Origin: Pseudomonas sp. BGI-2 | GTDB taxonomy: Bacteria > Pseudomonadota > Gammaproteobacteria > Pseudomonadales > Pseudomonadaceae | Length of the DNA stretch: 40,636 nucleotides | Reading direction: 5' to 3' | Assembly: GCF_004310295.1 (NCBI RefSeq) | Contig: NZ_SISB01000054.1 | Coordinates: forward strand, 1-40,636 | Shown here: positions 22,721-31,348 of the stretch, piece by piece | How positions within the stretch are numbered: the stretch's first letter is position 1 | Layout: the number at the start of each line of letters is the position of its first letter | The notes under the pieces: model-generated | Databases searched by the model: none | The model's input: the letters and a program-made list of their open reading frames with translations, nothing else | What the model was told of the DNA's origin: nothing | Position numbers and translations under genes: made by a program

Positions 22721-23880
22721 TCAGCCTACCCGGCGTGAAGCACGACCTAGGGAATATGCAGGAAAGTCCGTATAACCCACCTCCCCGCATCGGGTGTAAT
22801 AAGTTGACCGGTCCGCTTCATCCAACGGCCAGCCGTGTTTGAGACGCTCAACCAGATCCGGGTTTGCGATATAGGGGCTGCCGAAGGCGATCAAATCCAC
22901 CAACCCGGTATCAAGCGCATCCCGAGCGCTTTTTCGATCAGTGAATCCGCCGCACCAGATGATTGCGCCAGGAAACGCTGCCCGAACCTTGGCCAGCAGC
23001 GCGTGGTCGAGGTGCTGCGATTTGAACTCGGCAACTTCCATGTTCGCCTCAGGTATCAGCTCGTTGACCAGATGCAGATAGGCAACGCCAAGACGACCTA
23101 AACGCTCGGCAACGTACAGCAAGGTTTCCTCGGTGCGAGGGTCCGCCGGGATGCCGTTGAACTTGCCGAACGGCGACAGGCGGACACCTACGCACCCTGG
23201 ACCCAATTCACGCACCGCCGCCTCAACGACTTCCAGCAGGAACCGTGTGCGGTTTTCTACGCTAGCTCCTCCATACAAATCGGTGCGCGTGTTGAGCACC
23301 GAGTTCATGAACTGCTCGAACAGATAAACGTTGGCGCCGTGGATTTCGACCCCGTCAAATACAGCCTCTGTGCATGGATGCAGGCATGCATAACGGTGCC
23401 AACCAAAGCCATCACTTCCTCCGGCCTCAGGCGCCGGGGCTTGCCCGCAGGGATATGGGCCAACTTGCCATCCGGGTCGTGAGCGAACACCTGCGACTCA
23501 GCCCTTTCCTCGGTCACCCCCAAGGCGCCTCGCCATTCGGCATGAGCGAGGGATGGGCCATCCTGCCGACATGCCACAGTTGCACAAATATCGTGCCGCC
23601 ATTGCGGTGAACCTCATCCGTCACCAGACGCCAGCCCTGCCGCTGGGCTGATGTATAGATGCCGGGGGTCATGGCGTAGCCATTGCTGGACGGCGCAATG
23701 TCCGTTGCCTCGGTGATGATCAGGCCGGCACTGGCTCGCTGCCCGTAGTAGGCGGCCATCAATTCATTCGGGACGTCACCCTCGGACGTCCGCGTGCGAG
23801 TCATGGGTGCCATGACCATGCGGTTCTTCAGCACAACGGTGCCGCAGATCGCGTTAACTGAACTCGTATTTAGCCTGATG
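22721..23880 (-). pseudogene. Old Yellow Enzyme (NemA-like) flavin oxidoreductase, two frameshifts
   Basis: Three frames together give a full OYE TIM barrel: LKNRMVMAPMTRTRT at the N-terminus, FVQLWHVGRMAHP, then after a shift VTEERAES and LRPEEVMALVG, and after a second shift FDGVEIHGANVYLFEQF, DLYGGASVENRTRF and the flavin-phosphate segment IIWCGGFT to PAYS. The first break is at the G5 run (C5 at 23517-23521), where a sixth G restores W-G-V-T-E-E. The second lies between 23355 and 23371. The His-Asn/His catalytic pair, if intact, would be in the I-H-G-A-N segment. The N-terminal start is also poor. The parent reduced activated alkenes or nitro compounds using NAD(P)H. Confidence 0.87.
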
Positions 23881-23960
23881 CAGTCCCGTGCCACTTCTGC
23901 CTTTAACTGGCCATCCAAAACCTGCACAATCGCCGGCTTTTTTCGCGACAGGATGTCCCC

Positions 23961-24561
23961 ATGCAACGGATTGTAATTCTGGGTAATGCCGGCAGCGGCA
24001 AATCCACCCTCGCCCGCGCCCTCGGCAAGCGCTTGAGCCTGCCCGTGGTGCACCTGGACACGTTGTTCTGGGAGCCCGGTTGGGTCGAGCCGGACGCTGA
24101 GCAATTCCGCGTGCGGGTCCGCGAAGCGATCGCAGCGGATGCCTGGATGTGAAGGTAACTATGCGCGGAGAACCTTCGACCTTCGCCTGCCCCGTGCCGA
24201 CCTGATCATCTGGCTCGATACACCGCGGCTCACCTGTTTCACCCGGGTGATCATGCGCAGCGTAATGAACCGCCCTCGCCCAGACCTTGCAGCGGGCTGT
24301 ACAGAGAAGCTAGACCGGGAGTTCTTGACCTTTCTGAACTTCGTATGGAATTTCGATCGCGGCTACCGCCCAGGTATCGAGGCGGTGCGCCTGGCCGTGG
24401 GTCCGCACATTCCTACGCTGCACTTGCGCGGCACTCGGCAGATTGCGGCATTTCTCGATAGCTTGCCCGCAACGCCTGGAACCTCCGCCCGGCCTCCACA
24501 CCCAGCGGGAACGGGCTGCCTTGGACCGGACGGAGGTCCGGACGCAACAAGCGGTCAGTAG
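23961..24561 (+). pseudogene. P-loop kinase-like protein (FlaR/topology-modulation type), frameshifted
   Basis: The N-terminal frame from ATG 23961 has the Walker A GNAGSGKST, then LPVVHLDTLFWEPGW, and stops at TGA 24150-24152. The adjoining frame continues with EGNYARRTFDLRLPRADLII, WLDTPR and NFDRGYRP, the usual second half of FlaR-like adenylate-kinase-related proteins. One base missing around 24145-24152 (normally W-x-x-E/D-G-N-Y) explains the break. The protein would be about 175-200 residues. Its role in this family is not established. Confidence 0.82.
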
Positions 24562-24645
24562 TCCCAGAAGGCCGCAATTCAGCGCAAGGCACCACCGTTG
24601 ATTGCCACTCGGCCTGCGCTCTACGAACGCCAACCACCACACGCA

Positions 24646-25644
24646 CTAAGCCGCTGTTTCACCGCCTTGCGGTTTACCCACGCCATACCTCGCGCCACCC
24701 CGAAGCGCATGACGGAGTTTCAGGGCCGGCCGTTCGATGTAGTAGTACGAAACGCAGCTCAATCCGAACGACAGGATCAGAACGGCGGCAACGATGTGCG
24801 CGTCGTAGGCAACGGGCCAGAAAGCGCGCAGGAAGTACATCACCACAAAGTGGTTCAAAAACACGCCGTAGCTGATGTCGCCGAGGAACTCGTCAATCCG
24901 ATGAAACCTGATTTTCGTCAGCACGTACACGGCCGGGATGCCTAACGCTATGCCCGCAGTCACCTCCGCATTGAACGGCCGGCGCTCAATCAGTCCCGCT
25001 TCGATTGCCGCAAATATCAAGGCAGCCACCACGGCGGTGCCGGCGGCGATTGCCAAGCCCTTCGCCTGTGGTTTGTACAGGTAGCTGCCGCACAGGAACA
25101 TGAACAAGACGCCCGGCAACAAGCGGTAGCCGTACACATCGGTGTTGATGAAACCAAAACAGGCGGTCATGAACACGGCGACAGACAAGGCAAACGCAAC
25201 GCCCCTCGCCTTGTAAATAATCAGGAAAGGGATCGCCAGGTAGAAACACATCTCAAGCCCCAGTGACCAGGCCGGTGGCAAAACAAGCGACCCCGCGACC
25301 CCGAACATGTAGAAACCGAGGGGCACCATGGGCAGGCTCTGCGCGATATTCCTGAGCGTCAGCTCGGCGGCTTGAGGCGTGCCGGGCAGCAAGTAATAAA
25401 TCACGGCGCAGGATGCGAGGAAGTAGAACAGGAACTGAGGGTAAAGCCGCAAGGCCCTGTCCATGTAGAACAGGCCGATTTTCTCCGGCGCCTTGTAGTT
25501 GCGCTCGATGAGCGAGGTCATTACAAAACCACTGATAATCAGAAAGGAAATCACGGCAACCACGCCTGGGTTAAGCCCCGCGACCGTCTTGCCCATATGC
25601 GAAACGGCCACCAGAACGGCCAACAACAGACGAAAAGCTCCCAC
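24646..25644 (-). CDS. Acyltransferase 3 family membrane protein (OafA/YrhL-like)
   Basis: This 332-residue protein has about ten transmembrane helices. It carries family motifs: RLLLAVLVAVSHMG at the start (the His of the first helix), FYMDRALRLYP (R-x-x-R-x-x-P type) near 60, LGDISYGVFLNHF near 265, and the ending YYYIERPALKLRH. Such enzymes move acetyl or other acyl groups onto sugars of surface polysaccharide or O-antigen across the inner membrane. It starts at GTG 25644 with GGAGG about seven bases upstream. No polysaccharide genes are adjacent, so the substrate is unknown. Confidence 0.87.
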   Translation of the reverse strand: MGAFRLLLAVLVAVSHMGKTVAGLNPGVVAVISFLIISGFVMTSLIERNYKAPEKIGLFYMDRALRLYPQFLFYFLASCAVIYYLLPGTPQAAELTLRNIAQSLPMVPLGFYMFGVAGSLVLPPAWSLGLEMCFYLAIPFLIIYKARGVAFALSVAVFMTACFGFINTDVYGYRLLPGVLFMFLCGSYLYKPQAKGLAIAAGTAVVAALIFAAIEAGLIERRPFNAEVTAGIALGIPAVYVLTKIRFHRIDEFLGDISYGVFLNHFVVMYFLRAFWPVAYDAHIVAAVLILSFGLSCVSYYYIERPALKLRHALRGGARYGVGKPQGGETAA

Positions 25645-25797
25645 CCACCCCTCCAGACGTCCTTATATTTATGGCGCGTAAACTACGTTGATTTTCATCC
25701 TGAGAACAGGTTTTTTGTGGCGCAGGACCCTTCCTTCATCGGTGCGATATGGATAAGGCGATCCCTGTCGTGTGGGGCGATTCAAATGGGCCGACGC

Positions 25798-25833
25798 AAA
25801 AAAAAGCCCCGCAACCGAAACGCGGTGCGGGGC
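25798..25833 (-). terminator. Rho-independent terminator of the 26234 lipoprotein gene
   Basis: On the minus strand GCCCCGCA / TGCGGGGC type arms (25833-25826 and 25813-25806) are followed by T8. It lies 60 bp past the lipoprotein stop. Confidence 0.85.
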
Positions 25834-25892
25834 AAAAAATGGGTTGGTTGCGGCCAACCAAAGGAGCGCTTGAAAAACGTTTACGGGCCGGG

Positions 25893-26234
25893 TCAGATGC
25901 AATCCTGTGCGGCGCGTCCAAAACTCGAAGGCAGAAAGTTCGAGGCCAGCAAGTGCCGCTCGTAGATGAACACCTTGCCGCCACTGCCGGCCTTGTAGGC
26001 TTCCAGCACGTTGTCCGCGGAGACTTTGCTCGGCACCACGATCCGGTAGCTGCGCTGGGTCTGCGAGACGGTAGGGTTTAGCGCACTGCCCTGCAATTTC
26101 GGTACGACGCAGTCAGCGTACTGGGCTGGTGTCTTGTGGGTCTGCAAGGTCAGGGTCGGGTCGTTCGGCGCGGAGGCGCAACCGGCCAGCAACAAAGAGG
26201 CAAACGCCATGACAGGCACAAACAAAGGGCGCAT
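25893..26234 (-). CDS. Small lipoprotein, unknown function
   Basis: This 113-residue protein has the lipobox SLLLAGC, giving a lipidated Cys near position 19. The mature part contains TPAQYADCVVPKLQG and ends in AAQDCI, with two more cysteines that could form a disulfide. ATG 26234 is preferred to the in-frame ATG at 26243 because AGGA is at the right distance from it. It is a single gene with its own terminator. The family is frequent in Pseudomonas but uncharacterised as far as I know. Confidence 0.8.
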   Translation of the reverse strand: MRPLFVPVMAFASLLLAGCASAPNDPTLTLQTHKTPAQYADCVVPKLQGSALNPTVSQTQRSYRIVVPSKVSADNVLEAYKAGSGGKVFIYERHLLASNFLPSSFGRAAQDCI

Positions 26235-26441
26235 GGAGGTCATCCTGAAAAATATATAGTCCGCTCATCTCGCGACGGGACAGCGTCACGGGCGGTGTTC
26301 GATGGGGGCGATTTTCCGGTCATTGCTGACAAAGCAGAACTTGTGTTTCTTGATTGTCACTATTACTTCCAGCAATAGTTGCGTGCCCCGCAGACTGGTA
26401 CACACTCAATAACAACCGAAAAATATTGATGAGGCCTTTCC

Positions 26442-26693
26442 TTGAGAACGTTTGACCTGATCCGCGACGCTGTCCTGCCCGATTTCCGTGATCGGGTGGC
26501 CGAGTATTTGGTCGAGTACGAAACCGTGCTGGTAAGCGAAATCGCACCCACCCCGGAGGTTGCGCGAGCCACCGCCAATCAGCTGCGCGGTTATTTACGC
26601 GGGTTGAACACCACGCGGGTGTTGGGCATGGCGGATTGGGAGGAGCTGGATCGGCGGGTGGTGGATACGTGGCTTTTAGCGCCTGACCCATGA
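26442..26693 (+). CDS. Conserved small hypothetical protein (83 aa)
   Basis: The gene starts at TTG 26442, with GAGG six bases upstream, which decides the rare start. It encodes a mostly helical acidic protein beginning (M)RTFDLIRDAVLPDFRDRV and ending in LDRRVVDTWLL. There are no signal peptide and no motif. Function is unknown. It stands alone between the lipoprotein gene and the second RNA leader. Confidence 0.65.
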   Translation: MRTFDLIRDAVLPDFRDRVAEYLVEYETVLVSEIAPTPEVARATANQLRGYLRGLNTTRVLGMADWEELDRRVVDTWLLAPDP

Positions 26694-26904
26694 CAGGTTC
26701 GGCGAGTTGGTCGTTGGCCGGAACTGATCCTCGATTCGCTCGCCTCGAGGCGTACGCACTCGCTTATTAAACAGGCTGGAGATTGCTTGTTTAAACGCCA
26801 TCAAGTTTACGTCCTGAAAGCTACATAACCTTGCGCCGTTGCCTACGGCTGCGCCAGAATCCGCCGGCTTGTGCGCCTTGGGCCTGGGTTTTATCGTTTC
26901 CAGG

Positions 26905-27117
26905 TCGCTGAATATCAGCGATCGGGTTTGGTAGCCCGGCAATTAGGCGCATAGCGCCACCGTTTGCAGGCCTCTTCAGGTCTCTGTTTTTTATGGTGGC
27001 CATGCGCAGGGCTCCTTCGGGGGCGCCGGGTCCTAATTGCCGGTCTACCAACCCGCGTATGGCCACCACCCACTCGTTTGGTAGCGAGGGTGAGGGCTCC
27101 TTAATCTCAATTAGGAG
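26905..27117 (+). promoter_or_regulatory. Structured RNA leader, copy 2, with Shine-Dalgarno switch layout
   Basis: Same order of parts as 11137-11366: hairpin TCGCTGA/TCAGCGA (26905-26921); arm A (26924-26947) ending CAATTAGG; hairpin GGCGC-ATA-GCGCC (26946-26958); hairpin AGGCCT/AGGTCT followed by T6; arm B (26994-27010); a UUCG-loop hairpin GCTCC/GGGGC (27011-27024); arm A' (27032-27054), pairing with A over 22 bp; arm B' (27052-27068), pairing with B at 16 of 17 positions including one G-U; and hairpin CTCCT/AGGAG (27097-27117) over the SD. CAATTAGG recurs at 27108-27115 across the SD. Sequence differs widely from copy 1, yet B/B' helix positions 4, 9 and 14 show paired changes. Confidence 0.75.
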
Positions 27118-27125
27118 TTTCATCT

Positions 27126-27488
27126 ATGTTTAAACCAACGCCAAACCCTCCGGAAACGGACGACGTTTCCCCCTACGAATCCACCGACTCCAAAAAACTC
27201 AACGAAGCCGCCGAGCGGGCGCTCGACTTCCACTTCCCGTCGAGTGCCGACATCAAAGCCACCCCGCGAATACGCAGCACCCTGTTTTCTGTGGACCCCG
27301 AGGCTACGGCCGAAACCCTGGCGGTCTTTCTAGTCGAGACACTGGCCTCGGTCGATGTGATGGTCCATCAGTTGGTGGATCATCTGGAGGGTGAATCGCG
27401 TTATGCGCTGCTGGGCATTTCCAACAGCATCATGGTGGCGGAGATTACGGCGAACCGGGTGTTGGATAGAATTGATCTGCCCAAGTAG
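27126..27488 (+). CDS. DUF6124 family protein
   Basis: This 120-residue cytosolic protein begins MFKPTPNPPETDDVSPYES, the typical DUF6124 start, with DSKKLNEAAERALDFHF and a helical C-terminal half. It is common in Pseudomonas, often in several paralogues, and its function is unknown. The core LFSVDPEATAETLAVFLVE can be aligned with LFHVSAGVPVDAALAMASD of the DUF3077 protein at 11472. The SD AGGAG lies inside the leader hairpin. It is followed by a palindrome with a T run. Confidence 0.87.
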   Translation: MFKPTPNPPETDDVSPYESTDSKKLNEAAERALDFHFPSSADIKATPRIRSTLFSVDPEATAETLAVFLVETLASVDVMVHQLVDHLEGESRYALLGISNSIMVAEITANRVLDRIDLPK

Positions 27489-27548
27489 GTGCGGTCTGCT
27501 GTGTTGAGCGGGTAATTGATGTTGGGCTGTGCAGCGGTCCCTTTTTTG

Positions 27549-27597
27549 GGGTCGCTGCGCGACCCAACGGGGATAAATCCCCTCGCCACAGTTTTTT
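27549..27597 (+). terminator. Twin hairpins and T6 after the DUF6124 gene
   Basis: GGGTCGC-tgc-GCGACCC (27549-27565) is followed by GGGGAT-aa-ATCCCC (27569-27582), then CTCGCCACAG and T6. The second half matches the dispersed palindrome family seen at 9466-9494. Confidence 0.6.
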
Positions 27598-27646
27598 GCT
27601 CGACTAAAGATTTTCTGAAGTGAACGGCATTAGCCTCATACAAGGC

Positions 27647-28030
27647 TTAAACAGGGTTAAAGCAATAAGCAGCCAGTTTGTTGCCATCCAGATCACGGGC
27701 ATACGCAGCGTAGGCGTTCGGCGCCCAGCCCCGCGGTCCCGGGAGACCTTCACACGTCCCGCCAGCGGCCAATGCGGCGGCATGGAAAGCGTCGATGGCG
27801 GCACGCGTCGGTGCCTCGAAACTGACTGTCACACCATTGCCGACGCTGGCAGGTGCGCCATTCGCCGGTTTCAGAACGAAGAAAGCCGGTGCGTTCTCGC
27901 CCCAGATAGAACCGTTGTCGCCAAGGTCTGCAATACGTTTCTGGCCGAGTTCGCCCAGTACGTTGTCGTAGAAACCGCGGGCCTTGCTCAAGTCATTTGT
28001 ACCGACTGTAACGTGAGTGAATACGCTCAT
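27647..28030 (-). CDS. VOC superfamily (glyoxalase-like) protein
   Basis: This 127-residue single-domain protein has the two beta-alpha-beta-beta-beta modules of the vicinal-oxygen-chelate fold. It starts MSVFTHVTVGTNDLSKARGFYD, with a metal-site His in the first strand, and ends YARDLDGNKLAAYCF. The Glu usual at the last metal position (DPDGNxxE) is replaced by Ala in GNKLAAY, so it may bind metal poorly or have a different function. It belongs to a common Pseudomonas family without a known substrate. It converges with the DUF6124 gene. Confidence 0.85.
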   Translation of the reverse strand: MSVFTHVTVGTNDLSKARGFYDNVLGELGQKRIADLGDNGSIWGENAPAFFVLKPANGAPASVGNGVTVSFEAPTRAAIDAFHAAALAAGGTCEGLPGPRGWAPNAYAAYARDLDGNKLAAYCFNPV

Positions 28031-28226
28031 TTTTATAGCTCTTCGTCAGGTGAGAAAGACGCACAGTACGGCGTCGGGGTTCGGCAAAGAATGTGCCTCG
28101 GTCATTTGAAAGAACAGTGATGAATCGGTATTAATCCGATGCGAGGAGTGCATAGACACAGAAGCGCCCTTCACAACAGCCGATGCCTTGATACTCTGCG
28201 TGCCCCACGATCATGGACATCAGCAC

Positions 28227-28709
28227 ATGGAAGTAGCACCCCAATTCATCATTCTTGAAACCACCCACTGGCTTCTCAATCATCACCTGTCATCGGCGCT
28301 TCCCGGCTATGTGATGCTGGGGGCGAAAACTCACGTCAACTCACTGGCTGAACTTCCCGACCGAGCGCTGGCGGAGTTGGGTGGGCTGCTGGCCAACATC
28401 CAGAAAACCCTGGAATTGCAGCTGAAGCCGAAGTGGCTCTACATCAGTCGATTCGGTCATGACCCTGGCTACCCCATCCACTTTCACTTCATCCCCGTGT
28501 ACGCCTGGGTCGAGGAGCTATTCTGGAAAGATGCCAGGTACAGGCTTTTGCAGACATTCGCCAGCCTCGAAAACGCCCAGTCATTGACTGACGGAGCGGA
28601 ACTGACGCTGTTCATCTGGCGTGAATTTGGAGAGAGCCCGGAGCCGCCGGCAGTCCAAGGGCGATCAATTGACCAGGTCATTGATGATTTACGCAAAGCA
28701 TTCAGATAG
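28227..28709 (+). CDS. HIT-family (histidine triad-like) protein
   Basis: This protein of about 160 residues has HIT-type features: an N-terminal strand FIILETTHWLLNHH, LPGYVMLGAKTH, then HFHFIPVY near residue 95. The usual H-x-H-x-H triad seems reduced to H-F-H-F-I-P, with no third His. The catalytic nucleotidyl-transfer His (the middle one in active HIT enzymes) is therefore uncertain. Active members hydrolyse dinucleoside polyphosphates or AMP adducts. ATG 28227 is a choice: an in-frame TTG at 28188 is also possible, and neither has a strong ribosome site. Confidence 0.68.
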   Translation: MEVAPQFIILETTHWLLNHHLSSALPGYVMLGAKTHVNSLAELPDRALAELGGLLANIQKTLELQLKPKWLYISRFGHDPGYPIHFHFIPVYAWVEELFWKDARYRLLQTFASLENAQSLTDGAELTLFIWREFGESPEPPAVQGRSIDQVIDDLRKAFR

Positions 28710-28881
28710 GGGCAGCGAGTTTGTCTGTTCCGGGGTCGATTTCCACCCTCCGCGACACATATTGATTAGGTCAAAAGCGGTTAATATCGCTGCGCTTCGT
28801 CTACCCTCACAAAGCGCCAAGCAGCAATCAGCTTGTGCCCGGCGCATCGATTTCTTTTTGTTTATTCACCGGAGAGCTTTC

Positions 28882-29733
28882 ATGCTCAAGCGTACCCTGG
28901 CATTGGCCGTCGGCTTTACCCTGTCTTTTGGCAGCCTGTTGGCGCAGGCCGCCGACACCTTGAAAGTCAGCGCGATTCCCGACGAAGCCCCTACTGAATT
29001 GCTGCGCAAGTTCAAACCGCTTGGCACTTATCTGGAGCAAAAACTGGGCATGAAGGTTGAGTTCGTGCCAGTGAGTGACTATCCGGCCGTGGTCGAGGCG
29101 CTGGCTACTGACCGCATCGACATGGCTTGGCTGGGCGGTTTCACGTTCGTTCAAGCGCGGCTGAAAACCGGCAATGCGATTCCGCTGGTACAGCGCGAAC
29201 AGGACGCCCAGTTCACCAGCAAATTCATCACCGCCGACCCGAACGTCAAATCCCTCGCCGACCTCAAGGGCAAGACCTTTGCCTTCGGCTCGGTGTCCTC
29301 CACGTCGGGCAGTCTCATGCCGCGTTATTTCATGTTGAAGGACGGCATCAAGCCGGAAACTTACTTCAGCCGCGTGGGCTACTCCGGCGCCCATGACGCC
29401 ACCGTTGCCTGGGTCCAGGCCGGCAAGGTGGACGCCGGGGTCCTGAACGCCAGCGTGTGGGAAAAACTGGTCGCTGCCGGCAAGGTCGACACCAACAAGG
29501 TCAAAGTGTTTGCGACCACCCCGGCCTACTTCGACTACAACTGGACAGTGCGCGGGACCCTCGACCCGGCGCTGGCGGCGAAGATCAAGGCAGCCTTCCT
29601 CGCACTCGACCCGGCGAACCCGAAGGACAAGGAAATTCTCGATTTGCAGGCTGCCAGCCGGTTCATAGAAACCAGTCCTGACAATTACAAAGGCATCGAG
29701 GAAGCCGCACGCGCCGCCGAACTGCTGAAATGA
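28882..29733 (+). CDS. PhnD-type ABC transporter binding protein (phosphonate/selenate type)
   Basis: This 283-residue periplasmic protein has a signal peptide ending near AQA|A. It is followed by TLKVSAIPDEAPTELLRKFKPL, typical for the PhnD group, then AWLGGFTFVQ and GSVSSTSGSLMPRYF, where the Ser/Thr cluster binds the oxyanion. It closely resembles proteins annotated in Pseudomonas as putative selenate-binding subunits; phosphite or phosphonate are alternatives. GGAGAG precedes ATG 28882. It is the first gene of a four-gene operon with 4-base overlaps: binding protein, ATPase, two permeases. I see no PHO box upstream, which argues mildly against a phosphate-starvation role. Confidence 0.87.
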   Translation: MLKRTLALAVGFTLSFGSLLAQAADTLKVSAIPDEAPTELLRKFKPLGTYLEQKLGMKVEFVPVSDYPAVVEALATDRIDMAWLGGFTFVQARLKTGNAIPLVQREQDAQFTSKFITADPNVKSLADLKGKTFAFGSVSSTSGSLMPRYFMLKDGIKPETYFSRVGYSGAHDATVAWVQAGKVDAGVLNASVWEKLVAAGKVDTNKVKVFATTPAYFDYNWTVRGTLDPALAAKIKAAFLALDPANPKDKEILDLQAASRFIETSPDNYKGIEEAARAAELLK

Positions 29734-30527
29734 CATTGCGTCTGACCCAGGCCAGCCTGACTCACGTCAACGGCGTCCAGGCGTTGCGTGACGTGGACCT
29801 GCACATCGGAGCAGGCGAACAGGTTGCAATCATCGGCCCGTCCGGTGCCGGCAAGTCGAGCCTGCTCAACCTGCTGGCCACCGCTTTGCGACCGGATAAC
29901 GGCGAGTTGCAGGTGCTCGGCGAGCGCGCGTGGCAGCTGTCTGCCCGTCAGCGACAGCGTCTGCGCGCGCGCATCGGGCTGATCCACCAATCGCCGCCCC
30001 TGCCACCGCGCCAACGCGTGGTCACCGCGGTGCTGGCCGGAAAACTGGGTCAGTGGGGCCTGGGCAAGAGCCTGCTGAACCTGCTGCATCCGCTGGATGT
30101 TCCCGGCGCACGTGCGGCATTGGCCAGGCTGGACCTCGGCGACAAGTTGTTCGCGCAATGCCAGCAACTGTCGGGCGGACAGCTACAACGCGTGGGCATT
30201 GCCCGTGTGTTGTATCAGGCGCCCGCGGTGTTGCTGGCCGATGAGCCGGTTTCGGCGATGGATCCGGTGTTGGCCGAGCACACGCTGTCTGTGCTCTGCC
30301 GCCATGCCCGGGAGCACAACGTCACCCTGGTCGCCAGCCTGCATGCGGTGGAGTTGGCCCTGGCGCACTTTTCGCGGATCATCGGCTTGCGTGACGGGCA
30401 GATCCTGTTTGACCTTGCGCCCAGCGACGTCGACCGCGAGCTGCTCGACACGCTCTACGCCAACGAACAGCTGCAATCCTCGCCGGTGCCTCCCGTTTCC
30501 TTGAGTGTGCAGATTCCCCGATGCTGA
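29730..30527 (+). CDS. PhnC-type ABC transporter ATP-binding protein
   Basis: This 265-residue cytosolic ATPase energises the importer. Walker A is GPSGAGKSS near residue 37, the Q-loop lies in IGLIHQSPPL, the signature is LSGGQLQRVGIAR near 150, Walker B is VLLADEP and the H-loop His is in LVASLHAVE. The start overlaps the stop of the binding-protein gene (ATGA). The last 20 residues beyond the ATPase core are not conserved. It works with the two permeases downstream. Confidence 0.92.
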   Translation: MTLRLTQASLTHVNGVQALRDVDLHIGAGEQVAIIGPSGAGKSSLLNLLATALRPDNGELQVLGERAWQLSARQRQRLRARIGLIHQSPPLPPRQRVVTAVLAGKLGQWGLGKSLLNLLHPLDVPGARAALARLDLGDKLFAQCQQLSGGQLQRVGIARVLYQAPAVLLADEPVSAMDPVLAEHTLSVLCRHAREHNVTLVASLHAVELALAHFSRIIGLRDGQILFDLAPSDVDRELLDTLYANEQLQSSPVPPVSLSVQIPRC

Positions 30528-31348
30528 CGTCTGCCACCCGCGATCCCGCCGCCCTGCCCCGTCTGCTGCTCAGCCTGCTGGCGATCGCCCTGCTGTGGCC
30601 GGGCATCCGCTACAGCGAGTTGGACCTCAGCGTTTTAGTGGCGAGTGGCAGTCAGAGCGAGATGGTCCGGTTTGTCTCGGCCTTCTGGCCACCGGCCCAT
30701 GGCGAGGAGTTCATTGAGCTGCTGTTGCAAGCCACCTTGCAGACCCTGGCCATCGCCACGGCCGGCATGGCCCTGGCGTTGCTGTTGGCCGTTCCCGCCA
30801 GCCTGCTGGCCAGTCGCGCCCTGTCGCTGTCGGCGGCCTCCCGTGCGGGCCGCCCGAGTTATGGCGGCCAGCTGCTGCGTTGGCCAGTTCGCGGTTTACT
30901 GATCTTCCTGCGCAGCGTCCCGGAAATTGTCTGGGCGCTGTTGTTCGTGCGCGCCGTCGGCCTCGGCCCGACGGCCGGGGTGCTGGCCATTGCCATTACT
31001 TACAGCGGCATGTTGGGCAAGGTCTACGCGGAAATTTTCGAGTCGGTGGACCAGCGTCCGGCCCACGCGTTACTGCGCTCAGGCAGCGGTCGGCTCGCGG
31101 CGTTTTGCTACGGGATCCTGCCCAATGTGGCGGCGGAGCTGATGTCGTACACGGTGTACCGCTGGGAGTGCGCCATCCGCGCCTCGGTGGTGATGGGCTT
31201 CGTCGGTGCCGGCGGTCTGGGCCAGCAAATGGATCTGTCGTTGCGCATGTTCGCCGGTGGTGAAGTGGCCAGTCTGTTGCTGACGTTTCTCTTACTGGTG
31301 CTGCTCGCCGATCAACTCAGCCGCCTGCTGCGTTGGAGGCTGGCATGA
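30521..31348 (+). CDS. PhnE/PtxC-type ABC transporter permease 1
   Basis: This 275-residue inner-membrane permease has about six helices. The EAA-type loop that docks on the ATPase reads AHALLRSGSGRLAAFCYGILPNVAAE near 185. It is followed by YRWECAIRASVVMGFVGAGGLG, a strong PhnE-family motif. It overlaps the ATPase gene by seven bases. It is homologous to the next gene, so the membrane channel is probably a heterodimer. Confidence 0.9.
   Translation: MLTSATRDPAALPRLLLSLLAIALLWPGIRYSELDLSVLVASGSQSEMVRFVSAFWPPAHGEEFIELLLQATLQTLAIATAGMALALLLAVPASLLASRALSLSAASRAGRPSYGGQLLRWPVRGLLIFLRSVPEIVWALLFVRAVGLGPTAGVLAIAITYSGMLGKVYAEIFESVDQRPAHALLRSGSGRLAAFCYGILPNVAAELMSYTVYRWECAIRASVVMGFVGAGGLGQQMDLSLRMFAGGEVASLLLTFLLLVLLADQLSRLLRWRLA

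Noticed and set aside
26676..26942. A minus-strand frame between the 83-aa gene and the second RNA leader
   Set aside because: It overlaps the structured leader and has no ribosome site or recognisable domain.
28828..29736. A 302-codon minus-strand frame opposite the transporter binding-protein gene
   Set aside because: The plus-strand product has a signal peptide, family motifs and operon context. The antisense frame has no recognisable protein features and results from high GC3.
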